The translations under genes and the position numbers were made by a program. This document shows, piece after piece, positions 35,724 to 44,936 of a DNA stretch of 64,000 nucleotides. The first letter of the stretch is position 1. Every line of letters begins with the position of its first letter. The DNA lies in the NCBI GenBank assembly GCA_954871525.1, contig OX940868.1, positions 16,034,556 to 16,098,555 of the forward strand, read 5' to 3'. The stretch is from Parietaria judaica (Eukaryota > Streptophyta > Magnoliopsida > Rosales > Urticaceae). The notes beneath the pieces were generated by a model. It was not told the DNA's origin, did no database searches, and saw only the letters and a list, made by a program, of their open reading frames with translations.

Positions 35724-35841
35724 AAGCGTGAAGGGGTATTTTAGGAAAACAATCTCTAAATTGAGTATGTTTTGGATTAATTAAACCTTGAGTAATTTTT
35801 AAAATAATTTGATTCGAATAGAGTATTTTGCTAATAAGCCC
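35724..35841 (-). repeat. Right terminal inverted repeat of Pack-MULE 1
   Basis: Reverse complement reads GGGCTTATTAGCAAAATACT and continues parallel to the left repeat. Confidence 0.8.
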
Positions 35842-35850
35842 TAAATATAA

Positions 35851-37445
35851 TAAAATAAAATAAGTTTACAGCTCGATTTTCTATTAGAATTTTTGAAATA
35901 TATTAGTTCAAATCGAGACCGGATTTTTAAAGACTCGATTTAACCTTGTTATAATATAAAGCCCCTTCCATTCCAAACGAAGAGGAGAGCTAAAAACATG
36001 TCGCTTAGAATTTACTGTTGGAGCAATCTCGACCATCACGTGAAGGATTTGATAATCGTGTGACTAAATTAAATTAAATAAAAAAACACTCTTATTTGTA
36101 TCCACTTCATGAAAAGTTCTTGGCCTTACTCTTTTTTTTTTTTTTTTTAATAACCTTTACTTTTTGTTCTTGTTCTTGTTTTTTTTTCTTGACCGGATAT
36201 GTATGAGATATTAGATCTTGTAACCCCCACGATATGTATTGCATGGCTTTCGGGGATCACGCTAAAACAAAAATGGATGTATGCCGCGGCAGAACCACTC
36301 TTTAAATTTGCTATCTTATTCTTCTTTATGTTTCTATTTCGTGAAATGTTCGATTTTGTTTTCATTAGTTTTATAGTTATTGCAAGAATCGGTTCAATAT
36401 AGCCAATAAACCTTAATGAGAAAGAAAGAAAAAAAAAAACTAATGTGTCATTTTTTCTAATTTCGAGTTCATTTATTATTTATTTAATCTCATTCTACTT
36501 ATGTGGTGGTTCGAACTTCTGAATAATAGACATTATTTGGTCCTTTGGAGGTTGTGTGTTGGTTGAAATGCCTTTGTTTTTTTGGAGCTTATCAAGTTTA
36601 GAGTCACACATATTTACAAACAAAGTAACTGAGTTGAAGATGCCCTTGTTAGATTCGGTGCTTAGAATTTTGGTCATCATCGGTAGCTTTCACACCCGAA
36701 GTTTACCTAGTCATTCGATAATGGATGATATTTGAATGAAAAAGAACTTGAAAGTTGGTTAGTTTGTTTGCATTTGGATGTTTTTTGTTAGATAGTGTAG
36801 AGTCACATACATTTACAAAGAAGGTAACCGAGTTGTAGATGTCCTCGTTAGATTCGGTGCTCAGACTTTTGGTCATTATTGGTAGTCTTCACACCCGAAG
36901 TTCACTTAGTATTTCGATAATGGCTAAGTTTTAATTGTTTAGTTTATCTGTTTGGTATGTAAATTGAGATATTTTTCATTTATCTTATTTAAAAATCCGT
37001 TTATTACTTTGTAGTTTTTAAATGCCTATCTGCTTGAAATCCATAATCACAATGCGATATGTTGGGTTTAGCAAATATATTCATTTGTACAGCCTAACTT
37101 TTTTTTCCACGTTTCTTTAATAGTTGAACCAATAGGCTTTTTTTAGTGAGTTTTTTAATTGATTATTATTTTTTAAATAAAAATAATTAGTCTCCAGTCC
37201 GTTTACTTTTGCATAACAAACAAATAAGCACGACATGAACGGTCGTTTTCGGCACTTATGATCAAAATATTTGTTAAAACTTTAAGTATACATGTTTCCA
37301 ACAATAAAAGTATAATTTGTTAAAACCTCTTAGGTATTTTAGAGCCGACAAAGACTTTCTTTATATGTACACAATATTTAATGATTGATTAGATTGATCG
37401 ATTATATAGACTAATTTAGGCGCAAAAGTTGTTTATATTCTATTT
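35851..37445. other. Intergenic; includes a diverged 200-bp tandem duplication
   Basis: No gene recognised. 36599-36725 and 36799-36929 are related direct repeats (shared AGAGTCACA, TTAGATTCGGTGCT, CACACCCGAAGTT) with a 200-bp period. A plus-strand frame at 36199-36402 encodes a hydrophobic peptide with no family I can name. Confidence 0.5.
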
Positions 37446-37765
37446 TTAATAAGAAAACTTTATAAAATAACTCCTAATACACTATAAATTCTAAATTATC
37501 TCTCAAATTTTCATAATTCTTAAAACATCCTTTTAAAATTTTATGTTACTAAAATACCTCTAATTTGTATATTTTTCAGGACGCGGTGTATCTATTTTTC
37601 AGGACACAATATGTCTGTTCTTCAGGACGCGATATGTCTATTTTGTAAGTGTATTTTAGTACATGAAAATTGATAAAAATATTTTTAGAATTATAAAAAT
37701 TTAGGGGATAATTTTAGAGTTTGTGATATATTGGAAGATATTTTATGAAATTTCACTTTTCATAT
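37446..37765. repeat. Foldback MITE, copy 2
   Basis: Left arm CTTTATAAAATAACTCCTAA...TAATTCTTAAAACAT pairs with the right arm reverse complement TTTCATAAAATATCTTCCAA...TAATTCTAAAAATAT over about 90 bp. The loop holds three short repeats of TTCAGGACGCGATATGTCTA. Related to 26843-27122. Confidence 0.65.
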
Positions 37766-38750
37766 AAGATATTTCGGCAAAAATATGTATCATCTATTCA
37801 CAATTTTCTACTGTGACACAAATCTCAAATAATAATTTCAAAATTGAAGTATTTTCCTTGAACTCTTTATTATTAAATTTCACATGGCAACATATTTTTT
37901 TTTATATATACAATGACATTCGTACACATTTCAACAAATTTTGTTTAATTTTCTATTATCATCATGCGTCCATGTTTTTCTCTTTCACATCAATTCTTTT
38001 GGAAAACAAAAAGTAGTTTATTGAAAATTCAAAGAAACGTTCTCAAAGCGAAAACATAAACAAATCATACATCGTTACTTAATGCTTCACTATTGGGAGT
38101 TAATGAAAAAAAAAAACTTAATTACTTCAATAAAAAAAAATTATCTTTGAAAATCTATACTAAAAATTGAAAATATTACTCATACTTTTTCCAAGATATA
38201 TATATATTTGTGTTGCAAATATTCTATTGAATATTGCTTGAAATATTTACTGCATTAATATTATGCAAAACAAAACAAAAAAATCAACTTAATTCAATTA
38301 AACTCGACTCGGTCCAACTCATTTATCCGAGCTCAACTTGGCCCAAACTGATAGGATTGGATTGAGCATACCCAGCCCAGGCGTTGAGGTGGACCGATTG
38401 TCAAACTTTTATCTAATTTTCCTTTCCTTTTCTTTTTTTTTTTAAATTTCTTAAATTTTAAAATAGATAATATAGTTGAAGACTTGAAGTTGTGGTACCA
38501 ATTAACAACAAAGAATATACGTATAAATATATGTATATATTTTGAAAGAACAACAAAGAAAATATTCTCCCATTGAATTTTGGCATTGATTTTAATTAAT
38601 TTTCTTTACACAGAATGGGCTTTCGAAAAAGATGATTTCGAGTACTATTATTTAGCCCTCTTTGCACACTCACTCACTGAAACAATGCTAATACCAATTT
38701 GCTAGAAATGAATGAAAAATGAAAAGTCAAGCAGAAAGAAAAAGGTAAAA
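37766..38750. other. Spacer and 3' flank of the L11 gene
   Basis: AT-rich. A short stretch at 38280-38400 with GACTCGGTCCAACTC and CCCAGCCCAG is reminiscent of dispersed repeat tails, but cannot be classified. Confidence 0.4.
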
Positions 38751-40593
38751 CTACAGAACAACCTTCACTTTTTTCTCGAGAACCGGAGGATCGATATCTA
38801 TTCCCATATTCGCTGCGGTTCCTGCAATAATTCTCATTGCGGATTCGATGGTCGTGCAGTTCAAGTCGGGAAGCTTTTCGGCCGCAATGGTCTTCAACTG
38901 GTCGATCGTGATCTTGCCGACTTTCTCCAACTGCGGATCTTTCGAGCCTTTCTCTACCCCTGCATTTCACCGCAGAAGCATTAATGGAGTTTGAATTTAC
39001 AAAGTTGGCGATAGTTTTAGAAGTTGATGACACTGTAAGAACAAGTTAAGTGGTAAAGTAACTTCTAAATGAACTTAGAATGTAAGATCAAAGGTTCGAA
39101 TCCGATGAGATGTATAAAACAGATGGTAAAAAATCGAGTTTAAACTCAAAAAATTAGAGGGAAAGCGGTGGAGAGCAATACACAAATGAGATAAACAAAC
39201 AGACATAGGCGATTTTGTATACAATTTAAAACAACAAGGATATAAGATTTGCAAAATAGCTTATCAATGTATCACAAAGAGTAATTGGCAGTAATGCCCC
39301 TGAGCATTGCTTATTAGAGCAGTTAGCCCCCCGATTTTTAATTTTAACAGCAATGACCTACTATACTTTAAAAAAATAACAGATTTCCCCTTACTCATTA
39401 AAAATGACGAAAAACAGTATACTCGTACACAATACATGACTTACTCAAAGGTATTTTTGTCATCTAATTGTCGAACAAGATAAATATACTAGATTATTGG
39501 ACTCCTGAGAAACAATGTATGTGTCCACTTATTAAAGAATTAATTAGATAAAAATCCCACGAGTTTGGAAAAATCCCACAAGTCATATATTGCGCAACGA
39601 ATAAAAATGTCCCGTCATTTTTTACGATAGAAAGGTCGGGCACAAGGGGGCAATGTACTACTTTTTGAAAGAAGAACGAGTATTATTACCAAAAACTAAA
39701 GTTTCAGAAGCCAACACGCAAAGTTCTGGGGGCACAACAATTAATAACTCTATAGTTAAGAAGCAATAAACAGAAAATCTGCTTCAATTTTAGGCACATA
39801 ACACAGTGACCAATCCTAACATACAAATCGCCAAGATACATAATTCAAGTAACAATCCTAAGTTGCTATGTTAGTGCCCAAAAAAAGAAAGTTCCGAATC
39901 ACGAAATCAACTCACCGGCGGCTTTGAGAAGCAGAACCGACGCCGGCGGAGTCTTCAGAATGAAAGTAAAGCTCTTATCCTGAATCAAACACACCAACAG
40001 ACAACAAATCTCTCACCAAAAAAATGGAATCAAATCGCCAAGACAAGATCACAAACACAAGACAACAAACCCACATCATAGACGGTGATCTCGACCGGAA
40101 TGACGTAGCCGGCTTTGTCGGCCGTCCGGGCGTTGTAGTCCTTACAGAAAGCCATGATGTTCACTCCCTTCGAACCCAGCGCGGGACCCACCGGCGGCGC
40201 CGGCGTGGCCTTCCCGGCCTCCAGCGCAAGCTTTATCATTCCCACCACTACAGCGATTCGGAAATCCATCAAAAACCTCACACATTGTTCACTCACATAG
40301 CAGGCTCTACGTAAGCAAAATTTCCCCAGTTTAAATTTCACTTCTTGTCAGTTACCTTTCTTGGCTTTCCCGCCGGGCTTGGCCTTCGGAGGAGCCATGG
40401 CGACGACGGAGAGGCGCGGCGGTGGCCGCCGCGAGGGGCACTGCGCGGCGCGAAGGAAGCGGAGCGAAGTGTCGGAGGAGAAGCTGGCGAGCGAGGAGGG
40501 AGAGGGCAAGAGAGAAGAGGGAAGGTGATTGGCCTTCTGAGAGGAGCGGGAGAGAAGCACGGTGTTGTGGGAGGTGCAGAGAGAAGACGCCAT
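38751..40593 (-). CDS. PRPL11: Plastid ribosomal protein L11 (uL11c), nuclear-encoded, four exons
   Basis: Exons on the minus strand: 40593-40356, 40247-40075, 39979-39916 and 38959-38751 (684 nt, 227 residues). All three introns are GT-AG and the phases agree (1, 0, 1). Residues 1-65 are Ser/Arg-rich and acid-poor, a chloroplast transit peptide ending at VVAMAPPK. Mature protein has the L11 N-domain ([35 protein letters not shown]), [11 protein letters not shown], and the rRNA-binding C-domain ([20 protein letters not shown]). L11 binds 23S rRNA at the GTPase-associated centre of the 70S plastid ribosome. Length fits plant plastid L11. The ATG chosen gives the complete transit peptide. The gene appears intact; introns 1 and 2 are short and intron 3 (956 bp) holds repeats. 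Confidence 0.96.
39035..39150 (+). repeat. Possible tRNA-derived SINE in L11 intron 3
   Basis: A box-like TTAAGTGGTAAAG at 39046-39058 and B box GGTTCGAATCC at 39093-39103, both plus strand, with a plausible pol III spacing and an A-rich tail downstream. Opposite orientation to the host gene. No target duplication fixed. Confidence 0.45.
39282..39745. repeat. Inverted-repeat element in L11 intron 3
   Basis: Left end AATTGGCAGTAATGCCCCTG and right end (reverse complement) AATTGTTGTGCCCCCAGAAC are similar, and inner segments (TTCCCCTTAC...AAAAATGACG against TTGCCCCCTTG...AAAAAATGACG) also pair. Likely a small TIR element; family not assigned. Confidence 0.4.
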
Positions 40594-41364
40594 TGTTGAG
40601 AGCTCCGAGTTCCGACACTCAGTAAGCGAGAGTTGTGGATAAAGCAGGCGATGAACCTCTAACGGATTAAACGGTGCGTTTTGGTGTATGGGCTTTTGAT
40701 AAGGCCCAATCCATGAAGCCCAACTGATATAGCCCAGAGCCCATTTGTTCTTCGAAATCGTTAATGATACTGTTAAGGATAATTGCGGCGAAAGTATCTA
40801 AGTTTAAAACAAATTGAGATGACAGGGACTTGAAGAGAAAAAATAGCGGTGAATGTAATAACATATCAATATATTTACCGCTATTGTCAGTAATACTTTT
40901 ACCGCTATTGTCAGTATATTTTATGATTAAATCGTTGGAGGATCATAACTTGTAGTTTGTTAAACGTGGAACGTGTCTTATTGTGAGTTGTGAGCTGTGA
41001 CACCGCAAAGCTTTAAATATATAAATATTATATAACCTCGAGTTATGATGAAAATATTATATATATACAAGGTTTAAGCATTTTTTAAAAGGTTCAAAAA
41101 CTTTTTCATATGAGGATGTTCTTCTTTTTATACTAGTACTTTTTTCTTGCTATATGTTGCAAAACATAACTCAAAAATGTTATCAGATATATATGATCTG
41201 TATCAAACATTAGATTAGATCCTAGATAATAAATCATTCAATTTCCTCATGTATGATCCACACCCAATATTATATGAAAAAAATTAAGTTTCTAGAATAT
41301 TTGACTCTTCCCACTCCATAGTGCACCACCATAACTCATAGAATAATATATTTAATTTATTTAG
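40594..41364. other. Upstream region of the L11 gene and distal promoter of RING-H2 gene 1
   Basis: Contains a short direct repeat TTACCGCTATTGTCAGTA near 40876 and 40899. At 41288-41312 TTTCTAGAATATTTGACTCTT is shared with the second RING-H2 gene (59708-59732). Confidence 0.5.
41290..41312 (+). promoter_or_regulatory. Conserved upstream element with W-box, RING-H2 gene 1
   Basis: TTCTAGAATATTTGACTCTT is nearly identical to the sequence 105-125 bp upstream of the ATG of the paralogue at 59835. It includes TTGACT, the core recognised by WRKY factors. Here it lies 1.15 kb from its gene because of the intervening insertion. Confidence 0.5.
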
Positions 41365-42390
41365 AAATATTTCTGGTATAAGTGCTTAAAGTTTAACAAA
41401 ATCTGGCTTAAGGTCTCAATTTTTTATTTCACAGCTTAAGTACCCATATTACTAAAACTGTGCTCTTAAAGTTCCATTTATTTTTTTTCTCTGCTCAATG
41501 CCTTTTTCTCGCCATATAAGTACTCAATATTGCTAAAACAGAATTTTATCAATATCTGAAAAGAAAAAAAAAATGATAGTAAAATATGATTGTTCCCAAT
41601 TAATAATTAATAGACGTTAATGAGGGTGGGAACTAGGATAAGAAAGAAATAAAGCACAAATTTAGCAACATTGGATTTTTATGTGTGCGATATCTCGGCT
41701 CCGCTGATCTCTATGTGTAGTAAATTATTGTTGTCCGCACACGTATGTTGCTTGGGAAGTTCATGGCCGATAATTTGCTAACAATTTTCATATAATGATT
41801 CTGTTGTCGGAGGCCGGTTACATTGCATAGAACGTCGAAATCACGGAGGACCACTTAATCTAGACCATCTCTTATAACATGATCTCTTATAACATTATAT
41901 CGACTGAGCCTATTCCCTTCTTATTCTATACACTCCTTTAACACCGCCAACATGAGCATTGAGACAATCGTCATGAAGCCCCAGAGCTCGCTCCCGTACG
42001 GTGAGCTGAGACTGGCTTCGTGGACCAAAGTTAAAGTAAGCCCACGCGTGTTCAACTACTTCTCGAACCCAACCAACTCCGCACATTGCGTCATGGCAAT
42101 GCGGAAGGTTGGACATGTGTTTTAGCAAGGCTACAAATACATCGTCTTGGCCAAGGAGAGGGGTTTCACGTTCCTGGGCGAGTAATTGCCAGCGGACAAA
42201 TCCAATACGTCCGCTCGAAGACGACAATGATGGAAGAATTATTTGTTTCAATTGTAATAGCAACATCGAATACTTACGTGGCATAAAAAAATAAGAACTT
42301 AAAAAAACACAATTTAATTCTTATGCGATCAAAAAATGATACATTTTCGCCTTGACAAACATTAGATACTTATAGCACAAATATCCCTTA
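41365..42390. mobile_element. TIR element inserted in the RING-H2 gene 1 promoter
   Basis: Left end AAATATTTCTGGTATAAGTG and right end (reverse complement) GGATATTTGTGCTATAAGTA match. Inner subrepeats also pair in inverted orientation (GCCATATAAGTACTCAATAT against GCCACGTAAGTATTCGATGT). Arms are about 190 bp. The interior includes a more GC-rich stretch with a 125-codon minus frame (41910-42284, containing WAYFNFGPRSQSQLTVRERA) of unknown origin, possibly a captured fragment. A clean target duplication was not resolved. The paralogous promoter lacks all of this. Confidence 0.5.
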
Positions 42391-42463
42391 CTTATCATAA
42401 CAACATTAAATTCTCATGTCCTTAGTATTTCATAGTTCAAACCTCTCTCTCTCTCGCCACAAA

Positions 42464-42928
42464 ATGCAGAGAGTGAGCTTTGTCTCAGACCTTCTCTACC
42501 ATTTCAACTCCATGGCCATGAAGTTACTCTCTCAACTGAGCTCTCTTTTCAAAATCAACCCAAATATTCACAATTCATCATCACCGTCAGAAGAAGAAGA
42601 GTTATCATGTCCGACGAGCTATCTCCTCCTCTTGCAGAATCCGCCGGGCCTGGTCACGGTCTCGATGCACCTCCTGATCGCGCACATCAAGCGAAAGCTC
42701 CCCGTCGCGCCGCTCGGGCGGGGGGAGGCAAGCAGGGCGTGCGCGATCTGCCTGGACGGGCTGGAGGAAGGGCAGGAGGCGAGGGAGCTCTCGGACTGCG
42801 AGCACGTCTTCCACAGGGAGTGTCTGGACTGTTGGGTCGACCAAGGCCAGCTCACTTGTCCTCTCTGTAGATCCATGTTGTTCTCCACCAAAGGAAGGGG
42901 AGTTTTGAAGGAAATACGTGGATTTTGA
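42464..42928 (+). CDS. RING-H2 zinc finger protein, paralogue 1 (putative E3 ubiquitin ligase)
   Basis: Intronless, 154 residues. I start at ATG 42464 because its paralogue at 59835 aligns from this methionine (MQR..FVS.LLYH); an in-frame upstream ATG at 42416 would only add 16 residues. The RING-H2 residues are C93, C96, C112, H114, H117, C120, C132 and C135, with the CPLC signature. Residues 50-82 ([18 protein letters not shown], then [10 protein letters not shown]) are a second conserved block. Proteins of this small plant class, like BRH1/RHA types, transfer ubiquitin with an E2. The 5' leader is CT-rich. The second half of the gene is strongly GC-rich against AT-rich flanks. Substrate unknown. 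Confidence 0.9.
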   Translation: MQRVSFVSDLLYHFNSMAMKLLSQLSSLFKINPNIHNSSSPSEEEELSCPTSYLLLLQNPPGLVTVSMHLLIAHIKRKLPVAPLGRGEASRACAICLDGLEEGQEARELSDCEHVFHRECLDCWVDQGQLTCPLCRSMLFSTKGRGVLKEIRGF

Positions 42929-43295
42929 CACTGTAAAACTCTTTGCTGATCTGTGTATCATATTGGATTTCTATCTCCATCAGCCATTATATATATATTA
43001 CCATGCATTATTGTTTCTCTAGTTCACCGGAATTATAACGGAGACTCGACGCAAAGCAGAAAACATTGTTTGGATTAATATAGTGGATCTGAGCGGCAAG
43101 TAAACGTAATTTCTAGACTAATTAAGAACAACTAAATCACTGTACTATTTTATTTTTTGTATCTACCGTATTTTACGTAATAAGCTAGAATAGATTATCA
43201 CATTGTATGGCGACCCATCTTACGGAAAAAATTAGACGATACGTAAGGCTCAAAATATATATATATATATATATATCCGAAAAATATATCTAACT
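42929..43295. other. 3' flank of RING-H2 gene 1
   Basis: AT-rich, ends with an (AT)n run at about 43256-43276 and the TAACT target duplication of the next element (43291-43295). No gene. Confidence 0.5.
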
Positions 43296-44092
43296 TGAAA
43301 CGTCACGTTCTTCGGTTATGCGGAAAATAACGACAAATAAACGTACGCAAAAATAAAGAGACACACGCGATGTTTTGTTAACGCAGTTCGATACCTATCT
43401 ACTCTGCGGGGCCCTCACCCAGATTAATCAACATTGATAATTACAAGATGGACGTTACACAATCGATTTGTTCACCGAACAACAAACTGGAAAATACACT
43501 CTAACCAGTGCGACCAGCGATGTAACCAGACTTGTAACCTGCTGATTAAGACGACGACACGGCGGCTCGGCAAGCGGGTAAGGCGACTTCCGGCGAGTGT
43601 CGATCTGTGCAAGTATGCACAACTCCGTTGACGATAGTGAAGTGCTTCAGACCTCTTCAGACTTCTTCTCGGGAAGAAAACGCCAACGAACGATCCTTGG
43701 AAATTGTGAGAAAATGCCTAGAATGCTCTCTATAGCTCTGAACGATTTTCTCTCACTTTATGGCTGAAAGGATGAACGAAATTGAGAGCCCTAGATCAGT
43801 TTAAATAGATCCCCAAAAGCTCTCAACAAGATAACCAATTCTTCCTCATTTTAAGGCTTTTTACTTAGTCTTTCCTTGACTAAGTATTTCCTCAATAATT
43901 CGAATTTATCCAGCTCATTTAACTCTGATATTTGACAAGCTAGTAAGGGAGAACGAATTCCTTAAATATCTCAACCGAAACGGACCAATTCCGCTCTATG
44001 GATAAGGAAATCGTAGGTATGACCACGCATATGATCAACAATACTGCCAAACATGAAACTGCACTAAACTGTCAAGTAAAGACAGTTTTTCA
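43296..44092 (-). repeat. 3' LTR of the Sirevirus
   Basis: Plus strand TGAAACGTCACG...GACAGTTTTTCA, adjoining the PPT (AGGGGGAG at 44095-44102). Confidence 0.92.
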
Positions 44093-44094
44093 AA

Positions 44095-44726
44095 CTCCCC
44101 CTTTGGCATTTTTGTTGAGCAGATTATTAGCAGATTATTAGGTGACCCGTAGACATGTAGCGACGAGCAAACGATCATGAAATAAACTTGAACTTCTGAT
44201 TAAATTAATTGAGTGACCAATGTTCCGACAACCAACAAAAGTTTAACAAAAGTAAATCTAATAGCAAAATGGTTGGTCGGGTCACTCATGGCAATGCTCC
44301 CCCTGTCGTCGATGTCTCCCCCTGTCACCTTTCTCCCCCTCTGCTGACGGAAAATGTCAAAAACTAGTCGGAGTGAGGACAAAGATCCCGCTGAATGGCA
44401 AGAATTGTCTCTTGAAGCAGAGTAATCTGGTCTGAGAGAGCGTGAACTTGTGCCAAAGAAGATTCTATGGTGCGAACCACCAGCGCTTGATCTTTCTGAA
44501 CATTGAGATGCTCCCCTTTTCTATCTGATGTTCCTAATGTGATACTCTGAGACTGAATCTGCACAATTTTGAGACCAATTTTGTGAAGCTCCCCCTGACT
44601 CGGTGATAACGAAGAAATGCTCCCCCTGACTATTGGATAACTGAATCTGTACAATTCTGAGCCTAACTTTGTGAAGCTCCCCCTGACTATGGGATAATTC
44701 TTCTGAATCTGCACAATTCTCCCCCT
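44095..44726 (-). repeat. Eight AGGGGGAG polypurine motifs
   Basis: Exact minus-strand AGGGGGAG at 44095-44102, 44297-44304, 44316-44323, 44333-44340, 44589-44596, 44620-44627, 44677-44684 and 44719-44726. The first is the functional PPT beside the LTR. Multiplied PPT-like motifs in this position are a known Sirevirus trait. Confidence 0.8.
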
Positions 44727-44936
44727 ATGCGAAGCAATATGCCAAAGACTCCTCTGATGGTTGATTCACAAGATTCTATTTTGGCTCTTTAGTACCTTTA
44801 GCGGTAAGAGATTCTCTTGAACCGAGATACTATTTTTGAGCGCGAATTCATCAGCCTCTGTAGTTTGATTTCCTTGAAGGCTTGCATAAACCTCTGAGGC
44901 TTCTATATTGTGGCATCTTCAGGATTGAATATGTCT

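Larger units (their letters stand above)
28906..35841. mobile_element. Pack-MULE 1, non-autonomous Mutator-like element (6.9 kb)
   Basis: Terminal inverted repeats of about 115 bp: left begins GAGCTTATTAG, right (reverse complement) GGGCTTATTAGCAAAATA; both continue with ATCAAA, ACTCAA and a TAGGA/CCTA...TACCCC end. A perfect 9-bp target duplication TAAATATAA flanks it (28897-28905 and 35842-35850), the Mutator signature. No transposase frame is present. Inside: a GC-rich coding-like fragment (29040-29310), a short Lys/Arg-rich repeat frame (30253-30510), a 3.6 kb GTTAC array, kinase exons with introns, and a GA-rich segment before the right end. Sibling of 54928-58965. Confidence 0.85.

Noticed and set aside
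36199..36402. 67-codon hydrophobic frame considered as a small membrane protein gene
   Set aside because: No homology recognised, no promoter or splice context, AT-rich composition like the surrounding spacer.
39035..39150. Considered as a tRNA gene because of the GGTTCGAATCC B box
   Set aside because: No cloverleaf with acceptor stem could be made around it; a tRNA-derived SINE fits better.
40345..40625. Plus-strand frames opposite L11 exon 1
   Set aside because: Antisense shadow of the transit-peptide exon, whose splice sites and downstream exons are clear on the minus strand.
42605..42961. Minus-strand and shifted frames over RING-H2 gene 1, and likewise 59856-60206 over gene 2
   Set aside because: GC-rich third positions leave alternative frames open; the RING-H2 frame is conserved between the paralogues.
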